Source of the DNA: Temnothorax longispinosus
Taxonomy: Eukaryota; Arthropoda; Insecta; Hymenoptera; Formicidae
DNA: 64,000 bases
Direction: 5' to 3'
NCBI RefSeq assembly: GCF_030848805.1
Contig: NC_092360.1
Span: 4,588,001-4,652,000, forward strand
A model generated the notes under the pieces. The model did not search any database. It was not told the origin of the DNA and saw nothing but the letters and a program-made list of their open reading frames with translations. Position 1 is the stretch's first letter. Each line of letters starts with the position of its first letter. Positions 1 through 12,163 of this stretch are shown piece after piece. A program made the position numbers and the translations under genes.

Positions 1-3000
1 TCGGCAAATTAATGTTGTCAGACCGGTTGACTCCCGCGATATCAATTAGTTTCTACGCTTCGAAGACATTGCGCCTTACACATTTGATCGGTATACATTT
101 ACGTGTTTCTATAATTAATATAAGGGCATTTGATTTAAAGGACGTCTTGCGTGCGAGGCAGTGTAATAATATGTAACAAGTTAATCTCTAAGAGATACAT
201 GTTTATAATAACAACGATAGCTGCGGAAATAGCTGTTCATACAACTAATTGTAAGCTATTCATTACTACAAAATCTTTTCCCGATTCTTCCTTAAAAGAA
301 ATGCGTGGCGTGCTTTGCTTATTAATATTCACACCTGTAAAATTTTAAAGAGCGTACACATCGCATTATTTTATATGAATGTAAAATAATTGGCAAAGAC
401 TCGATTGCGTCTCATTCAACGTGGAATTGCCGTATAAAACAATTGGATTTTATTGGAGAATTTCGCAACTTTTCTCTCGGAAATGTATAAAGCGATCCGT
501 ACAACTTTGTTGTATACTTTAAAACGCGCATAAAAACAAATTAATATTTATCGGCGTGTACGTATACATCACATATGCATGCAGATACGCGCGAGTGTGC
601 CCGTGCATGGCCGCCATTAGTTTGCGTTGCCGGCGCGCGACAGGGTAATTGATAATTATCGATATAGCGCCGGGTGGAAGCGAATTCAAGCCGCGCGCTC
701 GTTTTCTCTCCATCCGACGTAGGAATTCTCTCCGTTCAACGTACGGTGCGCGCAGTCGACCAGTTCCCGTGGCGTGGCGCAAATCAGCTTTTTCGCGACC
801 CGCTTCGTCGCAGCGGCGACACTCCGGCAAGCGAGTCGGCCGCTTAAGAGCGGTACATTAAATGCATCCGAGAACGGGTACGAGCGCGAAAATATATATA
901 TCGTTGCGGTAACAAGCGGTCGTTACCGTATTTCTGCGGGCTACCGAAGTCCTGATAACTAGCAGAGATCTTTTTTCCTCTCCCGCCGTTCGCGACGCAA
1001 GCCGCTCGCTCGGTTACACGGGTCACCCGGTATATTGCGAAATGGAGAAAACAATTGTGTCGTTAAGGAAACATTTAATCGTCTCGTGCGTTTGATTGCT
1101 TTCTCACGCCTTCACGCTTCATCCAGTACTATTTCTTTTTAAAGTTAAAGCTGCTAAATTCTCTTGTCCTTACAATAAGCATTTTGTGTCCTGATTAAAT
1201 ATCGTTTTAATCCTAACAACGTTAATATCCTACACAGTTTCTAATATGAAGTTACCTTCGCGAGACTAAGGTAATGTACCTCTGCGAGGCGATATCTCGT
1301 ATTTCTACTCTTGTTCTCCGCGTTTCCGTCGTAGGTGCAATCGATGCGACTACATTACGATAGATCGCGATGCACACGTACATACACGGGATTGTTACAC
1401 TCGGACGTGTGTATGCACGCGCGTGTCCGTGTGCAAAGCTGGTCGTACAGCCGGAATTGCGAAAGCGCCAGGACGCACATCTATTAATACCGGGTTATCT
1501 TTGTTAGTGTGGGTGTTATCAGGGCAGGGCGTGTCGCCAGCCTAGCGAACCGGCAGTCAGCAACGTGACTGTCTGCTGCTAGTCAGGATCCGCTTCGTTC
1601 TCCTTTTCGCGTTCCCTGCATCTTCGACCTCTTACTTCTATCTCTTGCTCCTTCACCATTTTCCTAGTTTTTTTCTTGCGATTTTTTTCATGCTATCCAT
1701 TCAATCTTGAATGCTTTGTTTCATCGTGGATCGATGATAAGCATTTCGATTATTCTGATAATTTCATTAATATAGATTTCATATTTAGATGATATGTATC
1801 AAACTCGAATTACATAGTTTTCATTCTCTTTTCTAATTTATGAAATGTGTGTCCGAAAAATAAGATGTTTATTATATTGATTTGAGATAATTGAATAATT
1901 AAAGTTACTCGTTTACAGTGCGCGTAAGTTATGCAATGCAATATACTTCCACATGTAAAATTGCAAATATCTGAAATCTTTCTTTTGTTACATGATTATT
2001 CAATTTTCTTGCTCGCCGCAAATTCTCGCTGTATATACTTCAGGTTCGTCAAGATTGTTTTAAAGTTCGATATCCGGAGTAGTGAGTCACGGTCTGGCAG
2101 GAGAAAATATTGCGTAAAATTCTTGCGGGAAGTTTCCTCGAAATCTAAAGCGTTTTCCACGAGATCGCGTCATACGCCACATTCCTCCCGCTATTGCCTC
2201 AGTACACACATACTTATATTCGATGTGCACATACACCGAGAGCGTATCGGGACTACAATATGAATCGAGTCTATTTACATACAATCTCTCTCGCGCATCT
2301 TGTCGTTACCACATCTGTCCTTTGTGGGAGAAAATTTCGCGCGTTATTAACTGTACGATGGCGACGTAATATTACAATAACAAAGAAGGTGACGCGGGTC
2401 CCTCTCTGTTTTCTTAGATTTCTTCTCGGTCACAAACACATTTCGCTGATTGTCTCCCCTCTGACGAAGAACTTCGCGGCGAAGAAATGAAGTTGTGCGT
2501 ATATAGCGAGAATGCAGCGATAAGAGAGTTTCTCGAAGCCAAAGATCAGCCGCATTCGGTACCGTGGCTGCATGGTACCGAAAACGCCTCGTAAAGTTGC
2601 ACGCGTGGTCCTCTCGTGATTCACGAGTGGCCGTCCCTTTGCCCCGTGAGAACACATCGCACGCGTGAGATAGGCGTACACGGCCGATGTACATACGAGC
2701 GAGCGAAGAGATTTCACGGTGAAACGGTACACGCACAACGACGGCAGATAACCGGATAACCGGGCGTTATGTAACGCGTGAATATAATTATGCAGATCGG
2801 CGTGCCGCGAACGTGTCTCTTTTAACATTTACCTTTAGCCCGGCCCATCGCGATACTTAAGGACGGGTCACGCATGCCGGTTCCAGCCGGTTTTCTAGGC
2901 GACAAACACGACGCCAGTGACGGCGACTGCTTTTCCACGGTGTGAGAAGTGTACCGCCGTAATAGGAGGAACGGTATTATCCGTATTTAAGATCGTCATT

Positions 3001-6000
3001 ACCTGGACTTCTGCCGGTAGCAGTTTGACTCTTGAAACGTGTGAATTGCTCGCTCGAGCGATCCCGCGGCGCGTACATCCCCGTTCCGGCAAACCTGATT
3101 ATAATCGTTAACCAGCGATTCGTTTGAATTATTGGGCTTTATAGCAGATTTACGATATTAAATGTAGATGATTCTCGATTTTTCTCATACGAAACACTCT
3201 GCTGTAAAGAACAGGAAACACATGAGGACATCTAAGTAAGTTATTTGTGTCATGTTACATATCGATATCAAACGATATGTACATGTTTAAATACGTAGAT
3301 TAAAATCCTTTGAGGTACTTTCTCGACATACGTGACCTTAACGTCGACGTGACGGCTACACGTACGTTGTACATGAACCGTATTTTATACTGATGTAATG
3401 TCCTCTTCGAGTACAATGTCCTAGCAAGCGCTTAGAAAGTTTACGCTACGATTCTTGAATGAAGGCTCGCAAAGAATACCGTAAGATTAATTTTAATTTT
3501 TATGTGTAGTACTGTTTAAAAAAGAGTAGCCAAATTATTATAATTAAAGTCTATATACATTTTTATTTATATTAAAGAAAATGGAAGCATTGGAACCACT
3601 AATAATCATTACATTTTTTAAATATTTCTAGCTAAACTGAACTGTAATAAATCGTACGATTAAATATAAATATTCCTTTATTTACTATGATATTTTGAAA
3701 AAAAACTTGTAGCTTTTTGTCATTTCTAATACTTTTGCGCATTTTATTTAAAAAATAATTATTTATCTAAAAGTCTATCTGAAGTTGATAACAGAAATGA
3801 AATGTTATCAAATATATACACATACATACGCATACACATTTCATAAAGAAATTAATTAAATTAAGTAATACTCTTATCAGAAACATAGATAAAGTAGGAA
3901 AAAATAATATTTAAATATCGATCTCATTTCTGTGATTTGTTACTTGGTGCCAACAAGAACTACTTACACGCTTGGAAAGGAAATTGAATTTCAAACAAGT
4001 AGGAAAGAACTGCGTTACTGGTTGAATCAACAAGAAAAACGTGTAAAAGCGATAAAAACACGCGCAATATGATCGGTGATTTTCGTTACCATCATCATCT
4101 TGCTCCGCTGTGTTCAGTCGTACGTACATCGATTATTCTCTACGTTTATTGCCGTCTAAATTGATGACGATTCACCTTTTCCATTAGAACTAATAGGGAA
4201 AAAAGCTCGGTCGGTTTTCTACGGAAGACTCGAACCGTAATAAGATTTCGTCGAAGGCGCACGCTACCGTATGCAAGCGTATATGCGTGCGTTCATATGT
4301 GTCCACGTCGATCGGCCGTACGTATCGGAATGTATTGTGCACCCATAATACACGGGTATTCTCCGCAGGAGCCAATTAAAACGGACTCTCTAGTCCGATC
4401 GGAACCGGTCTGCTCTCGGACACGTTTTACACCGCGCTCTCCGCCAGATTAACGAAGGAAACGACGATTATTAATGAAGCACCGTCGCCCCCGTATACCT
4501 TATTAACGAGGAGCGTATATGCGTATTTTTTGTTATTGACGTTTATGCGGAGCACGTCATAGTTAACGAATGATCGAAGTTCGATGGCGACCACCGTGGA
4601 CGAATCGATGTTCCGCTTCTGCACGTCTCAATTAAGACGCTATTATGTGGATACCGTGTATCGTAAATAATATTTCAAGAACGAGATTAATCGTCGAAGA
4701 AGACACATTAATACGCACGTCATCGATATTTTTATCGCGAAGTTTATTAATGTAAATTTTTCAACTGACTTTAACCGATTGATCGAAATCCGAACGCAAT
4801 AAAAAATTAGATCTATTGTTAGAGATTCGAAGAGGAAGCCTTGTGCTCTGTTTCACATATACCGCTGATGTTTTTGCCACATTCCACATTCATTTCGTTC
4901 ATCTCTTGCCTGGCTTCGTCGAATATCAGTCAGGTCGGTTTTCTTGTCGCCGAAAGGGACGTTTTACGATACTTTCGTGTCCGGTTTCTGGATTGAAAAT
5001 CACTTCTTCGATCCTTGCTTTTTGCCGCAAGGGAAACCTCGCAAGTATCGTCGATAAAGATGCGTCTATACGTGTGCCGACAATAAATTTTCTTATTAAG
5101 AGAGAAAAGCTTGCGTCACGGAAATTTCGCTGACGAATAATAAACAAGTTTGTGATTAATCTATACGATGATAAATGCACACCAACACTTTTAACTATAA
5201 ATATTGATTAATTGTGAACAAAATGTTACAAAAATACGTTTGGGATAAACTTTACGCAATCCTTTATATTACTTCCATTTTTAAAAAGAAAAAATTGTTT
5301 ATGAGTTTCACGGTTAGTAACGTGTAATTATGGTTAATAACGAGCAATTGTCAATTAACGCGTTATATGGTAATGAAGCATAGAATAGAATAGAGAACAA
5401 CGAAGAAGTATCGCGAAACTCCATATCGAAATGAGTTCCGTATCGCGTATCTAAATTACCGCATAAACTTCACGTAATGGCACTTTACTTTACAAAAAAA
5501 ATCCAGACGATCCTTTTGCATAACTTTTCAATCTTTAAAAACAAACATTTTAATGATTAGATTAAATTAAAATTCTTTTCTATAAAAAAAAGAAGTTAAT
5601 TAAATAGATAAAAGATAAAGTATCGCCATTTGTTTGAATTCTATAAAGTTCACAATCAGATCGCACGAGAACTCTCCAATCGTTTATAGATAAGGTCGGT
5701 CTTCTTATTTTTTTCAAGTAATAAGTCCAATTTTTCGCAACGAATATCTCTCAAAGTTTACGCGATATTATAGTCGAGGACCACCCCGTAGAATTTACCG
5801 TTACTCCCCGACGTCGATGCGTCCAGGTACTTCTCGGATTCTCTTTGAATCTTTTTCCGCGTTCTGTCGGTTGCGTTTACGAAAGATTCCCTACGGCCGC
5901 CACGTAAGAGACCGAGTGACTTTGCGCGCGAGAGGACGAGCAAGCCGTGCCGCACGCCGGCCGGCCGGGGATGTTGCCGATACGGTGACGACTCGTGATT

Positions 6001-6230
6001 GCCCCAAGAAGGGAAAGGTGTGGCACGGCGCAGTCATGTTGCTGATTTATAAGGCTAAATTCCTTTGCTGCTCCGCGCGCGCAATACCTCTGCGGCGGGG
6101 TCGCCGCGCAGGCAATATAACCGCCTACACCTACAGCCCTAACGCGCGCGATTCGGTTCTAACGTTAAACTAAATTTATCGCCATTTTACCGTCCTTCGC
6201 CCCCTCGGCCTTCCTCAACACGCTCTCGCG
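1..6230. other. No gene recognised; mixed AT-rich and CpG-rich DNA
   Basis: CpG-rich patches lie at about 580-1030, 2540-2900 and 5790-6180. An alternating purine-pyrimidine CACGTACATACAC / GTGTGTATGCACGCGCGTG stretch spans 1370-1435. 3470-3900 and 5200-5640 are AT-rich. Overlapping frames on both strands at 2190-2830 reflect low stop density, not genes. Confidence 0.6.
2555..2582. repeat. Short inverted repeat (TTCGGTACC/GGTACCGAA)
   Basis: Nine-base perfect arms separated by 10 bases in a CpG-rich patch. Confidence 0.9.
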
Positions 6231-6242
6231 CGTATACTCTCC

Positions 6243-6335
6243 CCGATTCCCGTGAGAGCCACTCTCGCTCTCGCTCTCCCTCCCCTTCACTCCTCTCCCT
6301 CTCACTCTCTCTCTCTTTCTCTCTATATTCTCCTC
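6243..6335. repeat. CT-rich low-complexity tract
   Basis: An imperfect CTCTCC/CTCTCG-type polypyrimidine tract. On the opposite strand it is a GAGA-rich stretch. It lies between a CpG-rich block (5790-6180) and the 6479 fold-back. Confidence 0.9.
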
Positions 6336-6478
6336 TTGCGACGAGCATTAACGAAAGAGAGCACCTACCGTCTGCGATAAATTGGCTGAGTAGGGGTACG
6401 CCTCACTCATCTCTTTCGCACTATTTACGGTTGGTTATCACACGCGTTTTACCGTTAATTCTCTCTGTACGATAAAAA

Positions 6479-6596
6479 CCCATACAGCACAGATTGTTGC
6501 AGAAAGCTTCCAGAAAGGTTTAAAACCTTTCTGGAAGCTTTCTGCAAGGTTTGAAACCTTTCTGGAAGCTTTCTGCAACAATCTGTGCTGTATGGG
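6479..6596. mobile_element. 118-bp fold-back MITE with internally reiterated arm
   Basis: Terminal inverted repeats start CCCATACAGCACAGATTGTT and pair perfectly with the other end. The inner part is not a simple stem: the GGTTTxAAACCTTTCTGGAAGC-type half occurs twice on the right side, so the element reads arm, reverse arm, and a second reverse half of about 31 bases. Each half is itself palindromic around GGTTT(A/G)AAACC. AAAA flanks both sides (6475-6478 and 6597-6600) and may be the target duplication, although poly-A context weakens this. The family is not recognised. Confidence 0.75.
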
Positions 6597-6600
6597 AAAA

Positions 6601-8106
6601 CATTCGATCTTTTAAACGTGAGGACGAGCTGTTTCGCCATTTAAAACACATTTACAATTTTGCTCATGTTAATTACTTCACTTATACATCCTCGTATACT
6701 TATATCTTATCCCCGCAGCAAAGAGACAAGTTACAAACTTTTTGAACATTTATGTACGAGATGTATCTTAATCTTACCGTTACTAATTTTCCTGAAAAAC
6801 TTGAAAACGTATAGCTGAATTAACAAGTTAAATTCCCGTTTTGAATTCTAATTGTTTTAGTTCCTACAAACTTACGACTTAATCGTAAAAGCTCGTTAAC
6901 GGTTTATCGATTATCGGATGATAGCGGATAGACGCGTTACGCGACGTGTGCCGGCGCGGAAAATGTTGAAATTAATTTAATTGCCGGCGATATTGAGCGA
7001 CATTAAAGCCACAAGTAAATAATGATAATTGTACGGTACAACCTGATATTATCTTCCTACACCGATGTCGCTGTTAGATCCGGCATTGGGCAAGCTGCGC
7101 GCCGTCTGTTTACGCGCTTATCACGGTCTATTTATACCACTCCGTAATTAAATAGACGATCGCATCGGCAGATAATGGATCGCCGCAATCATAACTATAC
7201 ATCGTGAAACGCGTGCACCGCGCGGCTGCGTTATATTGTACTTTCAGTTCGACCCCGACGCGCTCAGATAGACTCGAGAATTCTTTGATCGGAGCACGCG
7301 CGCATAAAAGCATTTCCTTTGTGTGCTCCGTTACTCCGTTGTTAGTTTAAACCGTGTCGGCTCTTTCAGAGTCGTTATTTGCACGTCGATCTAATTCCTT
7401 TCGCACGCCGGGAAGACGTTCTCGAAGCGACAATGCATTCGTCCTTTCGCGTCGCGTGTGTTAGCGACGTTACAATCTCGCTTGTCGGCGTTTTAGAGGA
7501 CGGCGATCAGCTATTAACGCCATTTACGCAGGATATAATGTATACGTTCGGAATCGGGGTTTGTAAAGCTTATTATATCATCGTTGAACGCTTACAACCA
7601 AGTTTCTCTCCTGTTAGTGCAATCCTTTCAGCGCATTCAATGCATATTCATCCCTGGTAAGAATATCATACGTCATGCAACAAAAACGTGTATTTTATTC
7701 TGAGGAAGGATTTATTTCCGATCCTTCGAACGTGAATTATGCACGGATAGACGTTTGCATATCGGTACAGGAACACATGGCTGGTTTAATGCGCGTTTAA
7801 CGCTCGCGCGCGCGCGCCACCCACGCATCCTCATTAAACCTATGTATTATTTCGGAATAATCTCCGTGGCGTAGAGAGCAGAGCTGTGGCCTTGGCGCCT
7901 CGCCGATTGACGTTTAGCAAAATAATGAATAGGTAGCAACGATCTCGCGGATTTATCGGTCCGTTCCTCGTGAATAAGCCCGGCCTATGCGCAGCCTCTT
8001 TCTCCTTTCTTCCTCTCTGTTCTCCCTGCTTCCCTTCATCGTACGAGACCTCCGCGAGTAACTGGGGCGGAGTTGCAGTTGCATCATCGCGCCACAATGC
8101 TCGCTG
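6601..8106. other. No gene recognised
   Basis: Ordinary mixed sequence. A GC-alternating run (GCGCGCGCGCGCC) lies at about 7805-7818 and a pyrimidine-rich stretch begins at 7985. Confidence 0.6.

Positions 8107-8138
<32 letters not shown>
8107..8138. repeat. (CT)n microsatellite, ~32 bp
   Basis: An uninterrupted CT run, followed by looser CTCT/TTCT sequence to about 8205. It lies in a pyrimidine-rich segment that starts near 7985. Confidence 0.95.
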
Positions 8139-8141
<3 letters not shown>

Positions 8142-8492
8142 CCTCTTTTCTCTTCCTCTATTCCGGTGCTATTCTCTCTCTATCTCTCTTCTTCTTTCTC
8201 TATCCATCTGTACGAAGCCGGGGAGATGCCCGAGATGCTGGGATTTATCTGCGTCGGATCACGCGAGATCGGTGACGAGATCCCTCGCGGCATACATGTT
8301 CGTGTCATTGTGACACGTTTCTCCGCTGGGAAATCGCGCGATCACGCCGCGTTCGTATAGCTTCGCGTCGCGATTGTCGAAAGAGACGACGCACGAAATT
8401 TAACCAGGCGGAGATTTCGAAAGCGCGTGACGGAGCCTCGTTGAAGCGAACGTTAACTCCTTTTTTACCACTAAGAAAGTACGGTAAAAAAA

Positions 8493-8553
8493 TTTATCAA
8501 CCATTCTGTGCCAATAAATACGATTTTTCTATTGGCACAATGCGGTTGATAAA
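8493..8553. repeat. 61-nt near-perfect hairpin
   Basis: TTTATCAACCATTCTGTGCC pairs with GGCACAATGCGGTTGATAAA, with a small mismatched bulge in the middle and AATA/TATT continuing the stem toward a loop of about 13 bases. The flanks are A- and T-runs that extend the stem weakly. The size and the internal mismatches resemble a microRNA precursor, but a small mariner-type MITE would look similar. I do not recognise a known insect microRNA seed in either arm. Confidence 0.6.
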
Positions 8554-8592
8554 AAAAAAACGTGTTTTTCTAGTAGATTACAATGAGGATCG

Positions 8593-9078
8593 TTGGGTAA
8601 GCGATCACAAGCAATAACAGTTACAAAACAAGATACAAAACGCTTCAGTATGCAATTGAGGGAGTTGAAAACGTACGTAAAGAACCGTAAGCGATTCCTC
8701 GACGCTGATTTCTTCGAGAAGCTTAAAAGTCGACGCTATCGGACGCTACGGGAATGTGTCGGCGCTTTTTTGCGGGGACACGAATTACGCAACGTTGATT
8801 ATCGCGATTTCCCCTTTTCAGTTATACGGACTCATCGTGTCCTCGGACCCGCCGTCGCCGTTGCCGTTGGTACCTTGGTACCACACCGCGATGACCTTAA
8901 TGTTCGCCCCGTCATTACGTCACGAGAAATAATGCCGAGACGGATAATACTCTTGCCCGGGTCTCTCGGTGCGCGCGGCATGGCCCATGCAGCTGATGAC
9001 AGTCCGATTATTCGGAGTCCATTAAAGTTCGACCTAATTACGGAACGTGATCGGACGAGACGGCGACGGCGACGATGA
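8593..9078 (+). CDS. Unrecognised 161-codon ORF in CpG-rich DNA
   Basis: This is the longest plus-strand frame outside low-complexity tracts. The start context GTTGGGT-AAGCG is not Kozak-like, and the C-terminus runs into ERDRTRRRRRRR, which comes from a CGACGG-type repeat at 9050-9080. The N-terminal half is lysine/arginine-rich (for example LRELKTYVKNRKRFLDADFF) with no domain that I know. The minus strand also stays open over 8832-9122, which shows how few stops this CpG-rich stretch contains. I think it is probably a chance frame. It could be a first coding exon only if splice sites and conservation support it. Confidence 0.12.
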   Translation: MGKRSQAITVTKQDTKRFSMQLRELKTYVKNRKRFLDADFFEKLKSRRYRTLRECVGAFLRGHELRNVDYRDFPFSVIRTHRVLGPAVAVAVGTLVPHRDDLNVRPVITSREIMPRRIILLPGSLGARGMAHAADDSPIIRSPLKFDLITERDRTRRRRRR

Positions 9079-9299
9079 CGACGACGGTTGCCGGCGAACA
9101 TGCAGAGAAAGAACAACAGCAACGTAGTAGATCCACCTACACGCTAGTAACCGTCGTCCCGGGGCACTGTGTGACGACACCTCTCCTACGTGGTACCATG
9201 GCACCACGCCTTTCTAAGCCCAGGGGCATCTGCGCGCGGATTAGATTCTGGATCGCTCGGAGGCTAGGCAGACCGTACGAATGGATCGCCTTACTCTGA

Positions 9300-11995
9300 G
9301 GCGAATATTCTGCCGGATCGCGAGTAGTGAAACGCTCGCCGCTATTTATAGAAATTCTAGGAAATTCGAAGTGTTAAACGTACATGTGCACGTGCACTTA
9401 CTGTATTTAAAAAAATCCACTAAAATAAATAAAAAAAATCCGCTAAATTCCACTGTATTATTTATGCTAATTTTGTTCAAAAAGTTTACGCAAATAATTC
9501 TTTTTAATCTTGCGATAATGTGATGTAAATGTTGTAAAATGACTTATTATATATAATTTGTAAATATATTACACATTATTGAAAAAAATGGCACTCAATG
9601 TTAGCGCGCTAATGATCTGTTAATATTATTTTAGCGTATTGTCTTTGCAAAACCTTATTAACAATGCGTCTAAATTACTATTGAGCGCTAGCCGCTAAGA
9701 ATAGAAATATATCGAGCTCTCGTGCAACGCCACGTGCTCGCTTGCACGCGCCGGATGCAACGGCGGGATCCGAGAGAACGCGCGTTTTGCCCAGGCTTAT
9801 TGGCTGATTTATTCATTAACGATTGAATCGCGCTATCATTTAGGAGAGGCCAAATCACAGATCGCGGGCACGAATGGTAGCGATGACTTTCCCGGTTTTT
9901 GCCGGTCTATCGATCGTGCCGGTTCCACTCGCTCCGGTAATAGGCATTCACTCCGCGGTGGGGCACGGAGTTGCAGTTGCAGTTGCAGTTGCAGCACGCG
10001 GAGCGATTTTCTACGTGGAAACTGCACGATCCAATCGGGAGTGACCCCGGCGACCCCCGTCGCCGTGGTCATCGCATGACTAGATCCTCCTCGTTCTCCA
10101 TCTCCTTTTATAATCCAATTAATATTAACCAGCGGTAGACTCGTTTCTCCTGAGAGTAAAACACTGGAACGTTCGTATTCAGTGCCGTGAAAAATTTCGT
10201 GCGCGATCTTACTATTAACTTTTAATTACGATAGTAGGTACTACGATCGATGATTTTTTTTACACAACTATGAAATGGAGCAAATATTTCAATTTTTTTA
10301 ATTTAAAAGTAATATTTTGAATTTTTTTGATATTTTTAATGCTGTTGCTACTTTTATATAAGAAAATAAAGAGAAAAATATATATAACTCAAAAATATAT
10401 TTACTAACTTTAAAAACAAATGCTTTATTTTAAAGAAATGGCGTATAAATAAAAATATATATTAAAAATGTTGCAAATGAAAACGTACTATAAATTTTCA
10501 CGTCTAAAGCGTTTTTCTATTAATAAAATACTCATTATATTAATATACCACAAAGAATTTACAATAATTAAAATACCCATCGTGATTTTAAAGAAATAGC
10601 GAGCGGCAATGATATTTATGTACATCGATCTACGAATACGTCGATTAATTAATTAGAATAGATGTTTACAGCATCGAAGTGTTTGCTCGGGTTATCTCCG
10701 TATCGGTGCACGATTCTCGCAACCCCTTTGCTCGTTTGTCCCCAGCCGCGGGCACTCTCTTACGTTACGGCGCGATATTTCAAAATGTTTATCGGCGCGG
10801 TATCCTGTAGTTCTTCCTCGTTAAGTTATAATTTCGTGGCGTTTGTGTCTACCGCTGAAAGTTCTTGAAATATCGCGGTCCACCTCTTCCGTGCGGCGGT
10901 CTATTGCGCAATGCTCGTTGCGGAGATCGTTTGCCGATTAGCGGCGTAGTTTCGCGTTGCCGATGGCTCTCCTCCGTGCCCGCTACGATTGTTTAGATCG
11001 GAGGACGCCGCGGGTCTCGATCGATTCCGCCGTGATATCGTGCATGCTAAAAATAAATCGGCTATTGCAATCTTGCTCGCCCCTCCTCCGTCGTCGCCAC
11101 TGGAGATCTCATCTTTTCCTCGATTCTCGTGCGTATTTTTCTTATCTATTAGCACGTCAAAATTTTTTTTCTATTTTACATCGATTTCGTCTTTTTCATT
11201 CATATCTTGTTCTTTTCCACTTATTATTTCAGCATCCTCGCTAAATTCGATGTCGATACATATCTTTTAAAAATATATAATGTAGCAATTAATTCTATTA
11301 ATATCTGAAGTACATCGAAGTGCCTACATGAATTCCTACGTGCACGTTGATGTTACGGTATATTGAAAGATAGACGTATTTACGCGTAATTGCTCTGACT
11401 CGACACGACTTTCGTCGTGATCATCATGATATAGGAGAAACGTCATCGTCGCGATATCAAGGTCACTGAAACCTGCTCCGGTTTCCGTGAAGCTTCGCCA
11501 TGATGGCCTTCTATAAATGAGCCCTGTCAACGATGGCAGTGCTGTTTTAATTTCGTTCGTCTTCTGCCTTCCTCCTCCACCTCGCCCACTCTCGTTGCCG
11601 TCTGGCTCCTACCTTCTTCCTCTTTCAGAACCGTCGCCGTCGTCGGAGTTATCCCGGTAGCTTGTCATTACGCGGTTATTTACAAAGTGCACACGAGCGT
11701 GGCAAAAGACATCTGCATCTGCTTGATTAAACCGGTTGTCTTTTTTTTTCTCTCGCTCTCTTCCCGGTGTTCTCTAGATCTTGAGGTTGATTCGTCCGAG
11801 AGTTTCCTGTTTTCCAAGTAAAAACAACTGTCGCAGCCGCACCGCGTTACGTCCCGATCATGATGACGGAGGCGTGACAAAATAATCCATAGATTACTCA
11901 AGTTTACGTAAAATTAACATGCGATTAAAAGAATTTTTTACCTCATATTTTACTATTTTTTGAATAATCAAAAGGGATATTTTATATTTTAATAT
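9300..11995. other. No gene recognised; AT-rich blocks
   Basis: 9400-9680 and 10180-10600 are AT-rich with A/T runs; 9700-10080 and 10870-11110 are CpG-richer. Apart from the AGTTGC repeat I see no structure. Confidence 0.6.
9969..9994. repeat. AGTTGC hexamer repeat, four units
   Basis: Four exact AGTTGC units plus AG. A two-unit version in a similar context, GGAGTTGCAGTTGCA, occurs at about 8070. The minus-strand frame reads Gln-Leu repeats, but no gene is supported. Confidence 0.9.
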
Positions 11996-12159
11996 TGTTA
12001 CGCGCTCCGTCCGCTCTACGAGTCGCGCGCACTCGCGAACGCGTCCGCGTACTTCCGGGATCGCGGAAATAACCACACTCGTTATAGAAATATGAACGCA
12101 GGTTTATTCAGGCTCAAAACGAGCCCACAAGTAACGGGTGTCTCGGCATGGGCGCAACA
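11996..12159 (-). mobile_element. Solo LTR of a short-LTR retrotransposon
   Basis: The 164-base unit begins TGTTACGCGC and ends GGGCGCAACA, so the ends form the usual TG...CA inverted repeat (8 of 10 bases match). It is flanked by the same four bases, ATAT, at 11992-11995 and 12160-12163, a plausible target-site duplication. An AATAAA signal lies on the minus strand at 12103-12108, so the LTR is probably oriented on that strand. It is CpG-rich inside an AT-rich flank, which marks it as inserted. No primer-binding site, polypurine tract or gag-pol relic adjoins it, so it is a solo LTR left by recombination. The superfamily (Gypsy or Bel-Pao) cannot be told. Confidence 0.7.
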
Positions 12160-12163
12160 ATAT

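Noticed and set aside
2190..2830. Overlapping ORFs of 98-132 codons on both strands
   Set aside because: No domain, no splice context, and mutually overlapping frames in a CpG-rich patch; typical of low stop density.
10077..10088. TGACTAGATCC, the seed region of miR-279
   Set aside because: The remaining bases differ from miR-279 and its relatives, and no precursor stem is visible upstream.
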